In this document: positions 22,605 through 30,738 of the stretch, piece after piece
Position numbering within the stretch: the stretch's first letter is position 1
Layout of the letters: every line of letters starts with the position of its first letter
Notes under the pieces: model-generated
What the model saw: the letters and a program-made list of their open reading frames with translations, nothing else
What the model was told of the DNA's origin: nothing
The model's database searches: none
Source of the DNA: Acidobacteriaceae bacterium
Lineage (GTDB): Bacteria > Acidobacteriota > Terriglobia > Terriglobales > Acidobacteriaceae
Assembly (NCBI GenBank): GCA_027452245.1
Contig: DAIDGW010000210.1
Location: 1 to 34,441, forward strand
DNA: 34,441 nucleotides
Direction: 5' to 3'
Made by a program: the position numbers and the translations under genes

Positions 22605-22742
22605 CATTTGCGTTTATGGCCGCTTTTTCCGGCTCGTCCTCAGCTATTCGCAAACCTATTGATGTTCGAGTCCCCCGTCCTGCGAAAACCGCGCAGGGTA
22701 GGGCACCCGGGCGACAACGATAAAAGAAAGCGAGTAGCTTAC

Positions 22743-24038
22743 ATGTCTCAGTATGAATTGCGCTGTCGGGAATGCGGGCGTACTTGGGGAAACCAGCCCC
22801 GGTCGATCTGCGATGAGTGTTTCTCTCCTCTGGAAGTCGCTTACGACTACGATTCCATTCGCGCTTTGATTGCGAAGGGAACGTTTACGCGAGAGCGTAT
22901 TGCCCAACAGCCTCCGAACATGTGGCGCTACTCGGAATTGTTACCTCTCCCGCAAGGATTCGAATCGCGCTTGCCCGTGGGCTTTACGCCTCTGCTGAGC
23001 GCTCCGCAGTTGGCGGAGCATCTGAGCGGATCGCGCACTGCGGCGAAAAATCTATACCTCAAGAATGACGCCGTCTGCCTGCCGACATTGAGCTTCAAGG
23101 ATCGCGTGGTAGCGGTGGCGTTGGCCAATGCCCGCGCCTTCGGATTCGACACGGTTTCGTGCTCGTCGACGGGCAACCTGGCGAACGCGGTGGCGGCGCA
23201 CGCGGCGCGCGAAGGATTGAAGGCGTGGATTTTCATTCCGTCCGATCTCGAGCCGGCGAAAATTCTGGGTACGAACGTGTTCGGGGCGAAGGTTGTCCGG
23301 ATTGCGGGGAACTACGATCAGGTGAACCGGTTGTGCTCCCAGATTGCCGACGAGCATCGCTGGGGATTTGTGAATGTGAATCTGCGCCCGTATTACGCGG
23401 AAGGATCGAAGACCGTCGGATTCGAAATCGCCGAGCAGTTGGGCTGGCGGCTGCCGGACAATATCGTTTGTCCGATGGCGGGAGGATCGCTGATCACCAA
23501 AATCAAGAAGGCGTTTTCGGAACTGATTCAGCTTGGGCTGGTGGAAGACAAGGCGGTGAAATTCTTTGGTGCGCAGGCGACGGGATGCTCTCCGATTTCG
23601 ACCGCGGTGAAAACGGGCAGTTCAGAGATCGAGCCGCAGAAGCCCTCGACGATTGCGCGCTCGCTGGCGATTGGAAACCCCGCGGACGGCCATTACGCGA
23701 TCAAGGCGATCAAGCAGAGCGGCGGATGGAGCGAGGACGTCAGCGATCCGGAAGTGATCGATTCGATTCGGCTGCTGGCGGAAACCGAGGGCATCTTCAC
23801 CGAAACGGCCGGCGGAGTGACCGTGGGATGCGCGGGCAAACTCTATCGGCAGGATCGTATTCTGCCCGAAGAAACGACCGTACTCTGCATCACGGGCAAC
23901 GGCTTGAAGACGACGGACGTGCTCGCGGGCGTGTATGAGGTGGAGAGGCCGATCGCTCCCAAGCTGTCGGAGTTCGAAAACTATCTGCAACGAACGCTGG
24001 ATGTGCCGGAAATTGAGCCGTCAGCGGTGGAGGTATAA
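22743..24038 (+). CDS. Threonine-synthase-like PLP enzyme under SAM riboswitch
   Basis: This is a 431-residue fold-type II PLP enzyme. An N-terminal zinc ribbon (Cys8, Cys11, Cys23, Cys26) is followed by the PLP site PTLSFKDRVV (Lys119), SSTGNLANAVAAHAA and FIPSDLEPAKILG. A PLP-phosphate/substrate region (PMAGGSLITKIKKAF) and a C-terminal TGNGLKT follow. Threonine synthase converts O-phosphohomoserine to threonine. Here the usual P-T-G-S-F-K-D-R-G block reads P-T-L-S-F-K-D-R-V. The gene follows a SAM-I riboswitch and is coupled to a MoaD/ThiS-like sulfur carrier. That context suggests homocysteine rather than threonine as product (inference). The ATG after AAGCGAG is used. The frame is open to the left but that part overlaps the riboswitch leader. 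Confidence 0.85.
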   Translation: MSQYELRCRECGRTWGNQPRSICDECFSPLEVAYDYDSIRALIAKGTFTRERIAQQPPNMWRYSELLPLPQGFESRLPVGFTPLLSAPQLAEHLSGSRTAAKNLYLKNDAVCLPTLSFKDRVVAVALANARAFGFDTVSCSSTGNLANAVAAHAAREGLKAWIFIPSDLEPAKILGTNVFGAKVVRIAGNYDQVNRLCSQIADEHRWGFVNVNLRPYYAEGSKTVGFEIAEQLGWRLPDNIVCPMAGGSLITKIKKAFSELIQLGLVEDKAVKFFGAQATGCSPISTAVKTGSSEIEPQKPSTIARSLAIGNPADGHYAIKAIKQSGGWSEDVSDPEVIDSIRLLAETEGIFTETAGGVTVGCAGKLYRQDRILPEETTVLCITGNGLKTTDVLAGVYEVERPIAPKLSEFENYLQRTLDVPEIEPSAVEV

Positions 24039-24039
24039 G

Positions 24040-24321
24040 GTGGCAATCACAGTTCAGATTCCCAGCGCATTGAGGAAGCACACGGCCGGAGTGGGATCGG
24101 TCGAATGTGCGGTGAGTAATCTGCCGGAGCTATTTTCAGCGCTGGATGAAAAGTTTCCGGAACTGAAGCCGCACCTGCGCGACGAAAAAGGGCAAGTGCG
24201 GCGGTTCCTGAACATCTACGTCAATGAAGAGGACATCCGCTTTCTGGGCGGGCAGGACTATGCCTTCCGGGACGGCGACGAGGTCCTGTTGGTGCCGTCA
24301 ATCGCCGGAGGGAAGGCATAG
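24040..24321 (+). CDS. MoaD/ThiS-like ubiquitin-fold sulfur carrier protein
   Basis: This is a 93-residue protein. The beta-grasp fold is recognisable: AITVQIPSALRKHTAGVGSVE, then LPELFSALDEKFPELKPHL, RFLNIYVNEEDIRFLGGQDYAFRDGDEVLLVPSIAGGKA. The end is GGKA rather than the mature GG, so a protease would have to remove two residues before adenylation and thiocarboxylation. The GTG start, one base after the preceding stop and behind GGAGG, indicates translational coupling with the threonine-synthase-like enzyme. Proteins of this type carry sulfide as a thiocarboxylate for cofactor or amino-acid synthesis. In Wolinella a related carrier (HcyS) serves homocysteine synthesis after removal of a C-terminal residue. 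The activating enzyme and protease genes are not in the window. Confidence 0.88.
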   Translation: MAITVQIPSALRKHTAGVGSVECAVSNLPELFSALDEKFPELKPHLRDEKGQVRRFLNIYVNEEDIRFLGGQDYAFRDGDEVLLVPSIAGGKA

Positions 24322-24345
24322 TCCGCGCCCATTGATTGCGCAGCC

Positions 24346-25113
24346 CTATTGGGTAGGACTGCTGCTGCTGGGAGCCGACTGCCCACTGCTGCTGCCCGAT
24401 TGCGGAGCCGAAGGCTGCTGCGGTGAAGCGGATCCCGACATCCCAGATCCGCCCGATGCACCCGATCCGCTGGATGCACCCGGAAGAGGTACGATGGTGA
24501 CGTCGTCGGCATCGGACTGGATGGTGCCGATTCCGCAGTCGGTATTATTTCCGTCAGCATCGAAGTGGCAGCCGTAAAGGCCGGCGTCCTGCACTCCGCA
24601 TGAACCCGGGGCCAATTCCGTCATCCACCATCCCGAGCCGGGAGTTTTCTTCAGCGTGTTGCCTTTGGCATAGACGGCCATGATTGTGGACCCAGTTCCG
24701 TTTTGGCCGTTGCCGCAGCTGAACGTCCGATCATTGCTGAAATACAGAACCTTGTGATGGTTGTCCCAAACCTCATCGGTTTGTACGGGGTTGCCCGAGC
24801 CGTCAACATCGACAGCTTCTTCCCAGAAGGAATGATGGACACCGCCAGGGTGTCCTTTAACCGTGATGGAAGCCTTGCCCTTGCCGAAGGTGTCGGCGAC
24901 TTTCTGTTTCGTGGCTTTCGGGCCGGGCTTGGGAGCACTGGCTTTCGCCTGAATCGCCGGGCTTACCTTGACATTAGGAACCGAAGGAGCGGGTGGTGCG
25001 GGTTGAGCGGCGGGCTGTTGTTGTGCCTGCTGTTCGGGCGCTTTGTTGCAGGCGACGGTCAAGATCAGCGCAAAAAATAAAGATGGAATCGCGAAATATG
25101 ATGCGCGTTTCAT
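24346..25113 (-). CDS. Secreted lipoprotein with low-complexity ends
   Basis: This is a 255-residue protein. The lipobox LTVAC (Cys22) ends the signal peptide, so it is probably lipid-anchored. Residues 25-60 are Gln/Ala/Pro-rich (QQAQQQPAAQPAPPAPSVP). A central domain (about 80-200) has VKGHPGGVHHSFWEEAVDVDGSG and conserved-looking Cys in RTFSCGNGQNG, APGSCGVQDAGLYGCHFDADGNNTDCGIG. The last 45 residues are Gly/Ser/Pro/Gln-rich. I do not recognise the central domain. GAGGACTCC precedes the ATG. It is convergent with the sulfur-carrier gene (24 bases between stops). Confidence 0.7.
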   Translation of the reverse strand: MKRASYFAIPSLFFALILTVACNKAPEQQAQQQPAAQPAPPAPSVPNVKVSPAIQAKASAPKPGPKATKQKVADTFGKGKASITVKGHPGGVHHSFWEEAVDVDGSGNPVQTDEVWDNHHKVLYFSNDRTFSCGNGQNGTGSTIMAVYAKGNTLKKTPGSGWWMTELAPGSCGVQDAGLYGCHFDADGNNTDCGIGTIQSDADDVTIVPLPGASSGSGASGGSGMSGSASPQQPSAPQSGSSSGQSAPSSSSPTQ

Positions 25114-25274
25114 GGAGTCCTCATTTTTTCTGCGGAAGGGTTGGAGAAGGACAAGGATTACCCGCCCTCCTGCGTTCCGCTCGCATGCGCGCCCCGGGGA
25201 CATAATACCGCAGTTAGATGCATGCAAGTCGGGTCTTGCGCTAACCGAATTGATTCAAGATGGGGACGAGGTTC

Positions 25275-26270
25275 TTAGTACGATTCGCTAGGCGCCGGAA
25301 CTTCTCCCGTCGAGAGATGCAGTTCCTTGGAACGATCCAGCACCCACTGCGGAAAGACCGGCGCTCCCTGAGGGATCTTGCCCTGGCTGATCGCCCAGTG
25401 ATCCAGCCAGCCGGTGCCTTCTTCTCCAACGTAAGTATCGGGCAGGCTGTAGGCAGAATCTTCGAGAGCGTCTTTCAGCGTGATGAAGCGATAGCCATGC
25501 TTGCGCAGCAGATCGAGCAACTCCCCGATGTGGTCGGCTTCGAGGTTGCTGGCGTGCAGAAGAAGAACCTGCCTGGGTTCGTATCCCACGACTTTTACCG
25601 ACTCCTGTTCGGAGTAGGTGAATACGGCATCATGATAGGCGAGATAGTCCTTCACGATTTTTTGCTGCAGGTCGGTGTCGTTGCGCTGCTTGGCGTCTTC
25701 GTACAGTCCGGCAAAAGCCCAGTCCCAGCCATCAAGGGTGACAGGAGCGATGCGGTAGCCGCGCTCGGCGAGAAAGGCCTCGGCCTGGCGGCGGGTGAGA
25801 AGATCGCGTCCGGTGTCGAGATAGGGATGACGGAAGTAGCGCAGCTTCATGTGATGCTGCGCCAGCAGCATGCGGATTACGCTCTCTCCCTGGATGGTGT
25901 CGTCTTCCCACGCCTTCAGTCCAGCTTGATTCAAAGACATGTGGCTGAACGTGTGATTGCCCAGTTCGAATCCGTAGTCGAGCCACATGGAAAGCGCCTT
26001 GATGCGATCATCGACTTCGCCCGGCTTATAGAGTTTCTTCTCGTTGACGAAACCGACGACGGGAACCCTCTGATCGCGCAGGGTGCCGAGCAACTTGGCA
26101 GTCATGGCAACGATTTGCGATCCGGGAAGCTTATCGGCCATGCCAGAGGGGAGATCGTCGATCGTGACCGCGACCTGGCGGTCGGGATGGGTTGCGGGCT
26201 GGGCGATTAGAGGGAGTGAGGCAGGGAAAAGCGAGAGAAAAAGAACGAGCGACAACGATCGTGATTTCAA
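25275..26270 (-). CDS. Secreted polysaccharide deacetylase-family protein (NodB fold)
   Basis: This 331-residue protein has a signal peptide (SLVLFLSLFPASLPLIAQ). The NodB motifs are VTIDDLP (Asp38/Asp39), HTFSHMS (His106/His110), the metal triad, and RHPYLDTGR (Arg147). Later come TLDGWDWAF and LLLHASNLEADHIGELLDLLRKHGYRFITL, the last with the catalytic His-like motif LLLHA. The family removes acetyl groups from peptidoglycan, chitin or other glycans. The TTG start is supported by AGGAGGG eight bases upstream. A divergent TetR gene lies 164 bases away. Confidence 0.9.
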   Translation of the reverse strand: MKSRSLSLVLFLSLFPASLPLIAQPATHPDRQVAVTIDDLPSGMADKLPGSQIVAMTAKLLGTLRDQRVPVVGFVNEKKLYKPGEVDDRIKALSMWLDYGFELGNHTFSHMSLNQAGLKAWEDDTIQGESVIRMLLAQHHMKLRYFRHPYLDTGRDLLTRRQAEAFLAERGYRIAPVTLDGWDWAFAGLYEDAKQRNDTDLQQKIVKDYLAYHDAVFTYSEQESVKVVGYEPRQVLLLHASNLEADHIGELLDLLRKHGYRFITLKDALEDSAYSLPDTYVGEEGTGWLDHWAISQGKIPQGAPVFPQWVLDRSKELHLSTGEVPAPSESY

Positions 26271-26384
26271 GAAGAAGGCCCTCCTGCAGATGACATTGAA
26301 CTTGCAGAAGGGCTATTAGAACACAGGAAAATATGTGCGCTTCGTGGCAGTTTCACCAGCTAAAAAGCCGGTTGGACGAATGGT

Positions 26385-26413
26385 TTGTGAAGCTTGGAGC
26401 AGCGTGATATCAT
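26385..26413 (+). promoter_or_regulatory. Sigma-70-type promoter of the efflux operon
   Basis: TTGTGA, a 17-base spacer and TATCAT, with a predicted start site inside the palindrome at 26415-26432. Confidence 0.6.
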
Positions 26414-26414
26414 C

Positions 26415-26432
26415 TAACTAACTGGTTAATTA
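26415..26432. promoter_or_regulatory. Candidate TetR operator
   Basis: TAACTAACTGGTTAATTA is an imperfect palindrome with 14 of 18 positions symmetrical. It overlaps the predicted transcription start and touches the TetR start codon, as expected for autorepression of the operon. Confidence 0.6.
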
Positions 26433-26434
26433 AT

Positions 26435-27130
26435 ATGTCGCCCGGCCTGCATCAACGAGTGACGGCTCCGCGGATGGGGACGCGCGGCAAGCCGGAAGAA
26501 AGCCGCGCCGCGATCCTACGGGCGGCAGCCAAGGAGTTCGCAGAATTCGGCGTGGCCGGCGCCCGCACCGATGCCATCGCTAAGCAAGCCCGGGTCAACA
26601 AGGCGCTGCTTTACTACTACTTCCAAGATAAAGACACCCTTTATGGAGCGGTCCTCGAGAATGCCTTTGCCGGATTGAAGGAAGCGATCTTTCGCGTGCT
26701 GGATGGCGATCTGCCGGTACGGGAGAAGATTCTGGCATATGTGGGAACCTACTTTGATTTCATCGCTTCCCACCAGGACTACCCGAAGCTGATGCAGCGG
26801 GAGATGATGCGCGCGCGCGAAGGGCAATCGGAGTATATCGACAAATTAGTCAAGAGCTATATTCAGCCGGTTTTCCGGAGGCTGGCCGAAGTGCTGCAGC
26901 AGGGAATCTCGCAGGGTGAATTTCGACCGGTGGATCCTGCGCACTTCGTTCCATCGATGGTAGCGATGATCGTGTTTTATTTCAGCAGTGCTCCGGTCAT
27001 GAAAAAGATTGTGGGATTCAATCCGCTAGCGCCCGAGCGGGTGGCGGAGCGCCGGGCGGCGGTGCAGGACTTTATCTCCGCAGCGTTGTTTCGAACGTCA
27101 AAAGGCAGCTTGGAAGGAGTACGGCCATGA
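26435..27130 (+). CDS. TetR-family transcriptional regulator
   Basis: This is a 231-residue protein. The helix-turn-helix is ESRAAILRAAAKEFAEFGVAGARTDAIAKQARVNKALLYYYFQDKDTLYGAVLE (about residues 22-75), followed by a helical ligand-binding domain with many Met and aromatic residues (YPKLMQREMMRAREGQSEY, SMVAMIVFYFSSAPVMKKI). It starts an operon with HlyD and two ABC genes, each joined by ATGA overlaps at first. It probably represses this operon until a drug-like ligand binds. The start codon lies inside the leader after the operator. An internal ATG at 26474 (MGTRGKPEESR) is an alternative start. Confidence 0.93.
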   Translation: MSPGLHQRVTAPRMGTRGKPEESRAAILRAAAKEFAEFGVAGARTDAIAKQARVNKALLYYYFQDKDTLYGAVLENAFAGLKEAIFRVLDGDLPVREKILAYVGTYFDFIASHQDYPKLMQREMMRAREGQSEYIDKLVKSYIQPVFRRLAEVLQQGISQGEFRPVDPAHFVPSMVAMIVFYFSSAPVMKKIVGFNPLAPERVAERRAAVQDFISAALFRTSKGSLEGVRP

Positions 27131-28227
27131 GTGCGCGCAACCGCTTCTTCATCCTTCTGGGAATCATTTTCGTGATCGCAGCGATCTACTACGCGCTGTC
27201 CGTGGATCACTCGAAGGATCTCGTACTCATTGGCACCGTGGATTCCAACCAAGTCATCGTCAGTGCGCAGGTGGAAGGACGCATTCAGAAGCTGCTGGTA
27301 GATGAAGGCACGCCGGTCAAGGCCGGAGATTTGATTGCCGTTCTGGATCCGTCGGAGTTGCAGACGCAGGAAGCGGCGGCGGTGGCGAGTATTGCCAGCC
27401 TGCAGCACAAAGTCGCGGAGATGCAGGCCACAGAACGATCCACGTCGGGTTCGACGTCGAGCGATGTAGCCAATGCCCAGGCCAAGCTTTCCTCCGCGAA
27501 AGCGCAATTGGAGCAGTCCCAGGCGGCGCTGGTGCGCACGGAAAGCGATAGCCGGCGGACCATTCAGCTGGCCAAGGCCGGTGTTGCATCCGAGCAGGAA
27601 GAAGTGCAAGCCGAAACCAATCTGCAAGCGGCGCAGGCCACGGTACGGGCGCAGAAAGACTTAGTGCGAGCGGCGCAGGCGGACCTGAATTCAGCGGTCG
27701 CGCGAACGCAGCAGGCGCGCGCGGCCAAGAGTACGGTAGAGTCGACCGAAGCTGATCTGAAAAATGCGATTGCGCAGAAGAATCAGGCGCAGGTCCGGCT
27801 GGGCTACACCAACATCTATGCTCCGGTGACGGGAACGGTTTCGGTACGGGCGGCGCGGCAGGGCGAAGTGGTGAACATTGGAGCGCCGATTGTAACCATC
27901 GTCGATCTGACTGACACCTGGGCGCGGGCCGCAATCCCAGAAACTTATGCCGATCATATCGGTTTGGGTGACGTGCTGCGGGTGCGCATGCCGGGCGGGA
28001 TGGTGACCAGCGGCAAAGTTTTCTTCAAGGGCGTGGAAGGCGACTTCGCCACGCAGCGCGACGTGAGCCGGCGCAAACGCGATATCAAAACGATTGTGCT
28101 CAAGGTACGGTTGCAAAATCCCAAGGGAGCATTCGTTCCCGGAATGACGGCGGAAGTACTGGTGTCTCCGCAACAGCTCAACGGAGAAGGCGATACGCAA
28201 AACTCCGCGGTGGCAGCAAAGCAATGA
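27127..28227 (+). CDS. HlyD/EmrA-type membrane fusion protein
   Basis: This is a 366-residue protein. One N-terminal membrane segment (FFILLGIIFVIAAIYYALS) is followed by a lipoyl half (VDSNQVIVSAQVEGRIQKLLVDEGTPVKAGDLIAVLDPSEL). A long helical hairpin follows (about residues 85-215, rich in Gln/Ala/Ser), then the second lipoyl half (YTNIYAPVTGTVSVRAARQGEVVNIGAPIVTIVDLTDTWARAAIPE) and the beta-barrel/membrane-proximal part. It bridges the inner-membrane ABC pump with an outer-membrane channel. The start overlaps the TetR stop as ATGA. The long hairpin suggests that it meets a TolC-like protein encoded elsewhere. Confidence 0.95.
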   Translation: MSARNRFFILLGIIFVIAAIYYALSVDHSKDLVLIGTVDSNQVIVSAQVEGRIQKLLVDEGTPVKAGDLIAVLDPSELQTQEAAAVASIASLQHKVAEMQATERSTSGSTSSDVANAQAKLSSAKAQLEQSQAALVRTESDSRRTIQLAKAGVASEQEEVQAETNLQAAQATVRAQKDLVRAAQADLNSAVARTQQARAAKSTVESTEADLKNAIAQKNQAQVRLGYTNIYAPVTGTVSVRAARQGEVVNIGAPIVTIVDLTDTWARAAIPETYADHIGLGDVLRVRMPGGMVTSGKVFFKGVEGDFATQRDVSRRKRDIKTIVLKVRLQNPKGAFVPGMTAEVLVSPQQLNGEGDTQNSAVAAKQ

Positions 28228-29300
28228 CGGTTGACGCAAATTCGAAAAGCAATGGCGGAGCGACAGCGCCCGAGTTCGAGAAGCCTGCATATGATCCCAC
28301 CGCTCCGTCAGCGATTGAAGTCAGTCACATCGTGAAGAAGTATGGCGACTTCACGGCTGTGGACGATGTTTCATTCGCGGTGAAAGACGGCGAGATCTTT
28401 GGCTTGCTCGGCCCGAACGGCGCCGGAAAATCCACGCTCATCCGAATGATGACGACCCTGATCCCAATCACGTCGGGCACAGCCATGATTGCCGGACACA
28501 ATGTTGCGAACGAACCAAATGCGGCGCGGCGGATGATTGGCGTGATTCCGCAGGCTCTGACCAGCGATCTCGATCTGACGGTCGAGGAGAATCTGCACAT
28601 TTACGCCAAGCTGTATGACGTCCCGCTGAAACAGCGGCAGCGCTCGATTGACGAACTGCTGGAACTGGTTGATCTGACGAAGTGGCGCGACGCGCAAACC
28701 AAGACACTTTCCGGCGGCATGCGGCGGAGGTTGGAAATCGCGCGCGGGTTAGTGCATCATCCGAAGATTTTTTTCCTGGATGAGCCGACGACGGGACTCG
28801 ATCCGGTCTCACGCGTTGCAGTGTGGGAGATGCTGGGAAATATCAAGAGCCATCGCCAGCTGACGATTCTGATCACCACGCATTACATGGACGAAGCCGA
28901 TCGCCTTTGCGACCGAATCGCAATTGTCGATCACGGCAAGCTGGTGGCTCTCGATACGCCAGCGGCATTGAAAGCCAGCGTCCCGGGATCGAACGTGATC
29001 GAGGTGCAATTCGAAAATCCGCCAGAGGATTGGGAAGGGAAGCTGCACGCGCTCGACGATGTGACTTCGGTGCAGCCTGAGGGCGGAGGTATGTTCCGGG
29101 TGCTGACCAGCAACGGCTCGCGAACCACGACCGGGCTGGTGGAAATGGCCGTGCAGTCGGGGATTCCGGTGAAATCGCTTTCGGTGCAGAACACGACGCT
29201 GGATGACGTCTTCGTGCACTACACGGGGCGGCAACTGCGCGACGAACTGCAGAAAGCTTACGCCTTCACGATGCCGCAACGTCCGGGGCTACAACCGTAA
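28224..29300 (+). CDS. ABC transporter ATP-binding protein (drug-export type)
   Basis: This is a 358-residue protein. Walker A is GPNGAGKST, the signature is LSGGMRRRLE, Walker B is IFFLDEPTTGLD and the switch is TTHYMDEAD. The VKKYGDFTAVDDVSFAVKDGEIFGLLG start is typical of DrrA/CcmA-like exporters. The last 100 residues (PGSNVIEVQFENPPEDW and onward) form the C-terminal domain usual in this subgroup. It pairs with the permease at 29448. The start overlaps the HlyD stop as ATGA. A 147-bp gap with an inverted-repeat element separates it from the permease. Confidence 0.96.
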   Translation: MTVDANSKSNGGATAPEFEKPAYDPTAPSAIEVSHIVKKYGDFTAVDDVSFAVKDGEIFGLLGPNGAGKSTLIRMMTTLIPITSGTAMIAGHNVANEPNAARRMIGVIPQALTSDLDLTVEENLHIYAKLYDVPLKQRQRSIDELLELVDLTKWRDAQTKTLSGGMRRRLEIARGLVHHPKIFFLDEPTTGLDPVSRVAVWEMLGNIKSHRQLTILITTHYMDEADRLCDRIAIVDHGKLVALDTPAALKASVPGSNVIEVQFENPPEDWEGKLHALDDVTSVQPEGGGMFRVLTSNGSRTTTGLVEMAVQSGIPVKSLSVQNTTLDDVFVHYTGRQLRDELQKAYAFTMPQRPGLQP

Positions 29301-29303
29301 AGT

Positions 29304-29432
29304 CGTGGGTCTCGAGTCCCGAGCCCCGAGCGAAGATGGCGGCTCGGGACACACGATGAACTGGGGCGCATTTTAAGCGGGCTTATCAATTCTCTAAGGG
29401 GTGCCGAACAGACTCGAGACTCGGGACCCACG
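29304..29432. mobile_element. Short element with 20-bp terminal inverted repeats
   Basis: GTGGGTCTCGAGTCCCGAG (29305-29323) is the inverted partner of CTCGAGACTCGGGACCCAC (29413-29431), with two mismatches. The C/G pair outside extends it to 20 bp. The 129-bp element has no coding potential and lies between the ATPase and permease genes of the efflux operon. It may be a MITE-like or other palindromic element; no target-site duplication is evident. As RNA it could form a long stem. Confidence 0.5.
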
Positions 29433-29447
29433 GCTAGGGACTAATTC

Positions 29448-30560
29448 ATGAATCGAATGATGGCCATTGTCGAGCGCGAGATGCGGAAGTTCTTCCGCTC
29501 GCCGGCGCTCATGCTGGCCTCGATGATTTTTCCGCTTGTGCAGTTGATCATCCTGGGCAATGCCTTTGGCGGAAAGATCCGTGACGCCAAGCTGGGGGTT
29601 GTCGATCAGGATGGCGGCACGCAGGCGCTGCGCATCCGCGAGGCCTTCGACTCCGTGCATGCCAATATCCGAACCTTTGAGCCTGTCTACTACAACAACG
29701 AGAAAAAAGCGGTGGACGATGTGCGCAATGGCAAGCTGCAGGGAGCGGTTGTCATTCCTCCGCAATTCTCGCGACGGGTCTATGAAAACAATCATCCTCG
29801 CATCGGGTTGATCGTCGATAACAGCGACAACTTCATGAGCTCCGCGGTTGAGAACGAGATGAGTTCGCTGGTCGATTCTCTCAACCAGCCCGATATTCAG
29901 CCGCGCATTCTGCAGCAGACTGCGCTCGATATTGTCGAGCTTTATCCCTATATCGAGTACATGAAGTATCTGCTGCCCGGCTCGTTGACGCTGGCCATGT
30001 TCGTCTCCGTGATGATTGGCGGAGGCATGCTCTACATCGACGACAAAGCGCGGGGAGTGCACGAAGGCTATCTGGTTACCCCAATCACCAAACTCGAACT
30101 CGTGCTCGGGCTGAACCTTGCCGGCGCCATCAAGGCGGTGATGACCGGAGTGATTATCTGCGGGATCGGCGCGCTGCTGGCGGGAGTGAATACCGTCTTC
30201 AATCCACTGACAATCTTTGGCTTGCTGATCATGATTGTGCTGACCTCGCTCGCCTTTAATACGATGATGTTCCTGCTGATGGTGCGTATTGAAGATCCGC
30301 TGGTGCCGCGCGCCATGTTTGGCATTCTGAACACGCTGCTGTTCTTCCCGAGCGGCGCGATTTATCCCATTCAAGCTTTTCCCGGATGGCTGAAGGTGAT
30401 CGCCGAAATGGATCCATTTACTTATGCGGTTGACGGTTTCAAGTGCCTGCTGCTGAAAGAGACTTCGCTGGGCGCCGTCTGGGGAGACATGCTCTTCCTC
30501 GGTATCTTTGCCGCCGCTACGCTGGCTATCGCCATCCCGCTGTTCAAAAGAACCCTCTAG
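29448..30560 (+). CDS. ABC-2 type transporter permease
   Basis: This is a 370-residue protein. N-terminal segment REMRKFFRSPALMLASMIFPLVQLIILGNAFGGKI, a large extracytoplasmic domain (about residues 40-175), then five hydrophobic segments (SLTLAMFVSVMIGGGMLYIDDKARG, LAGAIKAVMTGVIICGIGALLAGV, LTIFGLLIMIVLTSLAFNTMMFLL, AMFGILNTLLFFPSGAIYPI and the C-terminal FLGIFAAATLAIAIPLF). This is the DrrB/YadH-like ABC-2 layout with a YhgE-like insertion. With the ATPase and HlyD protein it forms a tripartite efflux pump. Confidence 0.95.
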   Translation: MNRMMAIVEREMRKFFRSPALMLASMIFPLVQLIILGNAFGGKIRDAKLGVVDQDGGTQALRIREAFDSVHANIRTFEPVYYNNEKKAVDDVRNGKLQGAVVIPPQFSRRVYENNHPRIGLIVDNSDNFMSSAVENEMSSLVDSLNQPDIQPRILQQTALDIVELYPYIEYMKYLLPGSLTLAMFVSVMIGGGMLYIDDKARGVHEGYLVTPITKLELVLGLNLAGAIKAVMTGVIICGIGALLAGVNTVFNPLTIFGLLIMIVLTSLAFNTMMFLLMVRIEDPLVPRAMFGILNTLLFFPSGAIYPIQAFPGWLKVIAEMDPFTYAVDGFKCLLLKETSLGAVWGDMLFLGIFAAATLAIAIPLFKRTL

Positions 30561-30567
30561 GAATTGT

Positions 30568-30681
30568 GTAATTGGGAAATTTTGTAATTATGCAATTTAA
30601 AGGCATCGAAGAAGTGGCAGCTCGGAATTCGACGACGAAGCAAGTCAGATCTCGAATCTGGTTTTCCAATTACCCAATTAC
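30568..30681. mobile_element. Second short element with GTAATTGGG inverted ends
   Basis: GTAATTGGG (30568-30576) is repeated inverted as CCCAATTAC (30673-30681), with some further imperfect matching inward. It is 114 bp, non-coding, and lies directly after the permease gene. Similar in size to the element at 29304-29432. Confidence 0.4.
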
Positions 30682-30738
30682 CCCATGTGTCTGGGGGGGA
30701 ACTTTTGGTTTACCCATGGCGTCTTATATCCTAGAGTC

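Noticed and set aside
29394-30374. 326-codon minus-strand open frame antisense to the ABC permease
   Set aside because: Asp/His/Gln-rich antisense composition and no domain; the permease on the + strand has the expected membrane segments.
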